Assembly (NCBI GenBank): GCA_015039365.1
Contig: WION01000402.1
Coordinates: forward strand, 1-48,223
Reading direction: 5' to 3'
Length of the DNA stretch: 48,223 nucleotides
DNA from: Amanita rubescens
Taxonomy: Eukaryota > Basidiomycota > Agaricomycetes > Agaricales > Amanitaceae
Shown here: positions 43,296 to 48,223 of the stretch, one piece after another
How positions within the stretch are numbered: position 1 is the first letter of the stretch
Layout: every line of letters starts with the position of its first letter
Made by a program: the position numbers and the translations under genes
The notes under the pieces: generated by a model
Database searches by the model: none
Seen by the model: the letters and a program-made list of their open reading frames with translations, nothing else
Told to the model about the DNA's origin: nothing

Positions 43296-43341
43296 GTTGC
43301 GCGTAGTATGTTGCGCGTAGTATGTTGCGCGTAGTATATTG
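43296..43341 (+). repeat. Tandem repeat, 14 bp x 3
   Basis: GTTGCGCGTAGTAT is repeated at 43296, 43310 and 43324, perfect over three units. Confidence 0.95.
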
Positions 43342-43480
43342 TGCATCTTGCCGTTCAACGTTTATACCAGAGGGGCTAATGCATCTCGTCTGGCATCAGC
43401 AGGATGACAAGTGTGTGTGTTACTAGCACATGAGGTCGACAATCGGGGGCTGCGCCTTGTGCGTGTCCTTTGTCATGCCT

Positions 43481-43518
43481 AGTGTTTGGAGTAATGCCAA
43501 GTGTTTGGAGTAATGCCA
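43481..43518 (+). repeat. Tandem repeat, 19 bp x 2
   Basis: AGTGTTTGGAGTAATGCCA is present twice head to tail, at 43481 and 43500. Confidence 0.95.
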
Positions 43519-45552
43519 AGACGTTCGTTCACAAATGCGCTCGAGTCGAAAAATGGTGCAGATATAACGCTTATGCGTTGGAGAATGAGACGCGCTGGCG
43601 GTTTTGTACAGAAAATGGAGTGTTAGGATCGGAGAGAGAGACGCACACGGAATACTCACGGATTTTCATACTCTTTGTCAGCTCTAATTCGCTTGAGGGC
43701 AGGGGCAGCCGGGGCAATAGTCTTGCATTTGCGAGCGTTGAGGATAGAATGGAGAGTGGGATGGTAGCGTAGACGCATGACGTCAGTGCACATCGTCAAG
43801 TCAATGAGATACAAGTCAAACGCATGCTTGGCGAGGGCGTGACGGTGTTCAAAGGAGGAAGCGTCACTGATGCCGTATTAGAGACGATTTCAGTAGAAAA
43901 AAAGAAAAGAAACATACAGGACCTGTTGGAACTTGGAAGCCGTTAATCCAATTGTTACATTGCTACCCACTGACGGAAAGAGCTGGCAGAGTGGCTGTAT
44001 GGGTGGGATGGGAATTCTTGACGCAGCCTGTATCGCGTATGGCGAAAACGTTCGTCGGCAAATGCCTGGATAATCATGCCTTGTGAATGTCTCGCGTATC
44101 GCTGGACGTTAGTCGGCATATGCCCTGCGTAGCGTGACTCGAGTCTCGCCGGTATTTGCAAGATTCGTGGATGGAAATCACGCCTTGAGTTGCTGTGGAA
44201 GAATGAGGATTGAGAACACTACCGAGGGATGTAGTTTTGTGCGATGGAGTGCATACACGATGAATTGGATTGTTGGGTACTATGCGAGGGAGGCAGATGC
44301 TCGGGATAGGCGAGGAGGAATAGAATGAGGCGCGCACTAAGATGGGCGATGGGTTCGTTGACTTGTAAAATGAATCTTTTTGCAGCTGTGGAGTTCCTTC
44401 GTGATGGCGTCTGTAATATACCTGAAAGCCGTCCCGAAGAGATCGATACATTTGAACATCGGAAGAGTGAAACAGTGTTTGAGGACTTCGTGCACAAATC
44501 CTTCAGTGATGGGCAACAAGCAGTTCTTCGACAGGAATTGTTCTATATATCATATCCTTGGTACAAGTGGACGTCAAATGTGACACCGTGGTAGGTTGGG
44601 ATATTCGGGGAGATGATGACGATGTGAATGGTAATTGAAGATTTCGTTCGATCTCAGGCGGATGAGATGGTCTCTGTTCGTTTTTGTCCTGCCGCCGGGG
44701 ACAATTCTAATTTGGGTTGCAATTGAAGAGTATACTTGGGATATCTAGTAGTGGGCTCGCTGGCATTTCTCGACATCTATATGATATCGTTAATATAATA
44801 TCATCCACCCCGAGTGTTGGTGTGAAGACGAGTATATACCCGTCTTCAAGCCCGACTACGTTTGGCCTTACATATCTCACTGTTCAAGACCCGCCTGGAG
44901 AGTCCTTAAGCCATCCGACGGGGCGGCCATTCAACAACCTATAAATAAGGTCGTTATGAACATTGAACGGAGACGATGATTAGATGATTACGCCTCATAC
45001 CGAACTCGTGGCTCTTCTCTCTGTCTCCGAGCATAGACTGAGGCAAACGGGCACGTTGTGAAGGCAAGGCAATGGTTGTCAGAGCCCAAGAATATGGACT
45101 AAAACCCCTGGTAGTCTGATAGTTCCCGAATGGAAACATCAAATAAGGGTTGCTGTGTGCGTGAATGCGTCTGGTGCTGTTTTTGCCTCCTTCCACACCT
45201 GGTCCTCTTTGCTTCACACTGTCTCGTGTGCTCCGGGGGGGGGCTGATACATAAATTAGAAGTACATATTGGCATACAAAAAAATTGACATGAGCTGACG
45301 TGGCCCGGTCGACGTCTGGATGCGTCCTCGCCCTCTTCGCTGGCCGCGGCTTATCCCCGTCGCTGTAGTACTAGTACCTAAAAATATTAAATCTGAACGA
45401 TATGATATTTATTTGATAAATGTAAACAGAAAATATGTCCTGGTAGAACGCTATAGTACTATGACTCCACAGACATCAGCAACTTCTATAGTTAACGACC
45501 ACCATAAAATTCAGACACAGACTGTAGTTACAAATCCTGTTTATCGAGTCAA

Positions 45553-46794
45553 TTATCGCGTTATTAACATGTCAAGAAATGAAAAACATACTGCAACAAA
45601 TGCTTTTAAGCAGTCTAGAGCTTCAAACAGACGTCCTGCAGACAATTTTATGACCTGATTGAAGTCGCTTTCATTTTCGGGGCTGCAAGCGTTTCGACCG
45701 TTTATTCGAATGAAAACGAGCATGAAAAGAAACATGATGCAACAGAACTCTGCTCCACTTGCGAGGGCGCGGAGTTCATGCACCGTTCTAGAGGCACTAC
45801 TGCATAGGTCGTATAATTGATCCATCAATTGCGTGATTGTAGTGATAAATTCGGCTGGCACAGCTCTATACAGTGAGTATTCTGGGTTGGTCATGGTCTC
45901 TGTCCTGCAAAAGTTCTTGGATTCTGAGTCGGTGTCTGGTTCAGTGACGGACTCGGCCCTCCGCTGTGTCATTGAACGAAGAGGCCGTTCAAATTCGGTG
46001 TCTGGTTCGGTGACAGACCCCGTATCTGACTCCGAGTCGGTGATGGACCCTGCCCTCGGCTGTGTCTTTGAATGAAGAAGCCGTTCAAATTCTGTGTCTG
46101 GTTCGGTGACAGACTCTGTATCTGACTCGGTGATGGGCTCTGCCCTCGACTGTGTCTTTGAACGAAGAAGCCGTTCAAATTCTGTGTCTGGTTCAGTGAC
46201 AGACTCTGTATCTGACTCGGTGATGGGCTCTGCCCTCGACTGTGTCTTTGAACGAAGAAGCCGTTCAAATTCGGTGTCTGGTTCGGTGACGGACTCTATA
46301 TCTGCCTCGGTGACGGACTGTGTCGTGGGCCGTGCCATCTTTGAACGAAACTGTTCGAATTCTTGCAACCACGGTGGGGGAGGTCCCTGTGCCCAACGAT
46401 GAAACTCCATGACAATTTCCGGCAACGACTCCGGTTCACTGTCAGTTCCCAGAGTCTGCGTGTCCACTGATGCTGACGGAGACTGACTGGACTCCAGCAA
46501 TGCCGGGCTAGTTGGTGATATTTTTTGACACAAATTGGTGGCGGCATCGATGAATTCGTCTACTGATTGCATCTCTATTCTGAGTATGTCCCCATAATCG
46601 TGTCGAAGGATGTCGGCCTGCGCTTGAAAGTAAGAAAGGACTGTTTGAAATTCGGGGAGCATGTTTCGGGGACGGGTCAAGCTCGCGGGTGGGTTGCGGG
46701 CACTGGAGAGTGTTGGTGCACCGTGCCACACGTAAATTGCTGAGATGACTTGGATGAGCACACGTAAATATATCAATAGATGCAGGCTCATCAT
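45553..46794 (-). CDS. Repeat-containing protein with hydrophobic ends, 413 aa
   Basis: Not recognised. One uninterrupted frame of 413 codons. The N-terminal 25 residues are hydrophobic (MMSLHLLIYLRVLIQVISAI) and could be a signal anchor. Residues about 40-150 look folded and mostly helical (FQTVLSYFQAQADILRHDYG). Then come four copies of a 30-residue Ser/Thr/Glu/Asp-rich unit (SVTEPDTEFERLLRSKTQSR plus AEPITESDTE). The C-terminal part has a helix (ITTITQLMDQLYDLCSSASR), one likely membrane segment (EFCCIMFLFMLVFIRIN) and a hydrophobic tail. An upstream exon from about 47011 (MAKRMFAQYSFPRL) may precede it. A surface or secreted protein is possible, but the repeat alone does not show this, and it could be a chance frame over a minisatellite. 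Confidence 0.5.
   Translation of the reverse strand: MMSLHLLIYLRVLIQVISAIYVWHGAPTLSSARNPPASLTRPRNMLPEFQTVLSYFQAQADILRHDYGDILRIEMQSVDEFIDAATNLCQKISPTSPALLESSQSPSASVDTQTLGTDSEPESLPEIVMEFHRWAQGPPPPWLQEFEQFRSKMARPTTQSVTEADIESVTEPDTEFERLLRSKTQSRAEPITESDTESVTEPDTEFERLLRSKTQSRAEPITESDTESVTEPDTEFERLLHSKTQPRAGSITDSESDTGSVTEPDTEFERPLRSMTQRRAESVTEPDTDSESKNFCRTETMTNPEYSLYRAVPAEFITTITQLMDQLYDLCSSASRTVHELRALASGAEFCCIMFLFMLVFIRINGRNACSPENESDFNQVIKLSAGRLFEALDCLKAFVAVCFSFLDMLITR
45924..46330 (-). repeat. Coding minisatellite, 90-bp unit
   Basis: The word GCCGTTCAAATTC recurs at 45984, 46080, 46170 and 46260, giving 96-, 90- and 90-bp spacing. The two central units are nearly identical. All length changes are multiples of three, consistent with a coding repeat under frame constraint. 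Confidence 0.9.
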
Positions 46795-47048
46795 CTAATC
46801 CACGCGCGGTTAGATTCCGGGTGGGCGCTGCAGTGGGAAGCCCATGGCACCACCGCCTGTGACGACGCAACTCCTCGCCTCCAGACTGGTCTATTTTTTC
46901 ACATTTTTTGATTTGATTGTCTAATTGAGAAGTGTCTAGCGGCTCTAGCCAAGCCAAAGGTGGAGAGAAGAGGCGTGGGAAACTATATTGAGCAAACATG
47001 CGTTTTGCCATGACCTCGACCCATACGGCCTTATGGTCATGGATGACA
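46795..47048. other. 5' flank or possible first exon of the repeat protein gene
   Basis: An open frame on the minus strand from 47011 could supply an extra N-terminal exon, but no convincing splice pair was found. Confidence 0.3.
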
Positions 47049-47056
47049 CCTATAGG

Positions 47057-48024
47057 TAGTGCTGCAGAGTCCGGTCCAGGACCGGTCCGGGACTGGTTAA
47101 AGACCGGAGTAGGACTGATAAAAGACTGGACCGCAGCTCAGTCTTTTTCGGTCCTGTCTCAGTCCCGGTCCTGGTCTTTCACTTTCTCAAGATCCTGAGG
47201 ACTGGCCGAGACCGGTCAGGACCGGTCCCGACTGATCTTATCATGCAAGTCTCTCCCTCGTGCTCAGCTCTCCACACAGTCACGTATCACTGCATTTTCA
47301 CTTAGTATCGGGCAGCGATGAGATCTACATCGCGCTGACCAAAGAAACAAGCTATTTGTAGCATTCTGAGCCTATTGAGCCTCGCTTCAGATATGTGATG
47401 TGTGACGTGACCTCTCTTTGGTGATCTGTTATGCTCTCTTTACTATCTCTTTGGCATGGCTCTAGCAGCCTTGTACGACGTCCAGCACTGGTCCCCACAC
47501 CTTCAACATATTCCTGACACATTCCCAACGTACTCCTGATGATTATGAGACAATATCAAAGCATTTACGACAGTTCTAGCTCAATGCCAATGATTTTGAC
47601 GCTTTTTCGACGCTTTTCATCGTTTTCGTGTTTCCCGCTGATGTGCCCATCGCAAGGCTTCGCTCTTCGACGAGTCTCACCTGATTACATGTCTCAACAT
47701 CCCCTATGAGCGGTTTGAGTCCTTAGTGCCTCCAGCTTTGTTTAAACATTATATATGACTGAGTATGGTATAAGTAAGCACCAGACTTGGTCTTCAAGTT
47801 GCCAAGACTGCTGAAGACCGGTCAGGACCAGTCTGGACCGGTCTGAGACCGCATTCAGTCCGAGACTGGTCAGGACCGGTCCAAGACCGATCCAGGACTG
47901 CAGTCCAGTCCTACATCGGTCTCGGTCCTGTCCTGTGCTCTTTTGTGCTCACGGTCTTCGGTCCTGTCTTCGGTCCTGCCCTCCAGGGCCAAAAGACTGG
48001 ACAGGACCGGACTCTGCAGCACTA
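47057..48024. mobile_element. Non-autonomous hAT-type element (968 bp) with 8-bp target duplication
   Basis: Perfect 21-bp terminal inverted repeats starting TAGTGCTGCAGAGTCCGGTC lie at 47057 and, inverted, end at 48024. They are flanked by the identical 8-mers CCTATAGG at 47049-47056 and 48025-48032. TAGNG termini with 8-bp duplications are the hallmark of the hAT superfamily. Both subterminal zones (47070-47240 and 47790-48010) are packed with GACCGGTC, GGTCCTG and GACTGG words in both orientations, probably transposase-binding sites. The interior (47240-47780) has no coding capacity, so it depends on a transposase encoded elsewhere. The intact ends suggest recent insertion. Confidence 0.9.
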
Positions 48025-48032
48025 CCTATAGG

Positions 48033-48223
48033 CTGAACCGTTGCGCGCGAAATCATCGAGAAACATGCCGCAGTGGCTATCCGGACTGCTGGGTAAAAAC
48101 TCTCGCAAAAAATCCTGTTGTGCTCATATCCTGATCATGCAAGATCTGATTCGTAATCCACGCCTTCACGTCCTTCAACCTATGTTGTGAATGAACACCC
48201 ATTTGACAACCAATATGTGAGTT
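48033..48223. other. Right edge, no supportable feature
   Basis: About 190 bp beyond the hAT element with no recognisable gene; it is continuous with the pre-insertion sequence left of 47049. Confidence 0.4.

Larger units (their letters stand above)
42042..45552. other. Long stretch without a supportable gene
   Basis: Open frames up to 125 codons occur on both strands but overlap each other and show no familiar motif. Features seen: the TAGTA-rich end of the Plavaka element (to about 42440), a 14-bp tandem repeat at 43296, a 19-bp duplication at 43481, a G9 run at 45233-45241 and an AT-rich patch at 45370-45660. Remnants of genes may be hidden here. Confidence 0.45.

Noticed and set aside
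45320..45658. 112-codon plus-strand open frame
   Set aside because: It lies in AT-rich sequence, overlaps the 3' end of the repeat-protein gene and shows no motif.
1..48223. CRISPR arrays, bacterial operons or ribosome binding sites
   Set aside because: The genes are intron-split and eukaryotic; no regularly spaced direct repeats with unique spacers are present.

Overview
The window looks like an accessory, repeat-rich segment of a filamentous basidiomycete genome (Agaricomycetes; a Rhizoctonia/Ceratobasidiaceae-type fungus is my best guess from memory of similar proteins, not something the sequence proves). Reasons: genes are split by many 45-70 bp GT-AG introns, a Plavaka-class DNA transposon typical of Agaricomycetes is present, Spt5-like KOW proteins are duplicated, and short repeats are dense. 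No rRNA, tRNA or CRISPR was found.

Layout. 1-2.07 kb: 3' part of an Spt5-like elongation-factor paralogue running off the left edge. 2.44-6.02 kb: a two-gene unit (a 187-residue orphan protein and a second Spt5-like gene, both minus strand, 30 bp apart) bracketed by a 36-bp inverted repeat. 5.9-8.6 kb: gene-free repeat field dominated by a 1.2-kb palindrome with a nested hairpin; a diverged copy lies at 16.0-16.6 kb. 9.43-12.12 kb: intact three-exon orphan gene (860 aa). 12.34-15.78 kb: a 3.4-kb element with 110-bp terminal inverted repeats whose only gene (six exons, 789 aa) is intact and has no recognisable transposase domain. 17.8-18.7 kb: kinase-like protein. 20.1-20.9 kb: F-box protein. 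21-22.4 kb: AT-rich, AGTCA-rich non-coding stretch ending in a 3 x 40 bp tandem repeat.

22.9-34.1 kb is a graveyard: decayed, intron-containing copies of ordinary host genes (protein kinase, a possible Enhancer-of-polycomb fragment, class II DAHP synthase, and a very large serine-rich protein), all on the minus strand. 34.8-42.1 kb is a Plavaka-type transposon that appears intact: a nine-exon transposase (964 aa) diverges from a twelve-exon accessory gene (809 aa) and a small gene of 150 aa. 42.1-45.5 kb holds no gene I can support. 45.5-46.8 kb encodes a protein with 30-residue repeats and hydrophobic ends. 47.06-48.02 kb is a complete non-autonomous hAT-type element with a perfect 8-bp target duplication.

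The most interesting candidates for an undescribed system are (i) the TIR-bounded 3.4-kb element with its single intact orphan gene and (ii) the IR-bracketed pair of a small basic protein and an Spt5-like NGN/KOW protein. For several genes I spliced the exons by hand and all reading phases closed (12.7-15.4, 9.4-12.1, 34.9-38.0, 38.7-42.0 and 4.9-5.7 kb); that is the strongest evidence in this annotation. Family assignments come from remembered resemblance and were not checked against a database.
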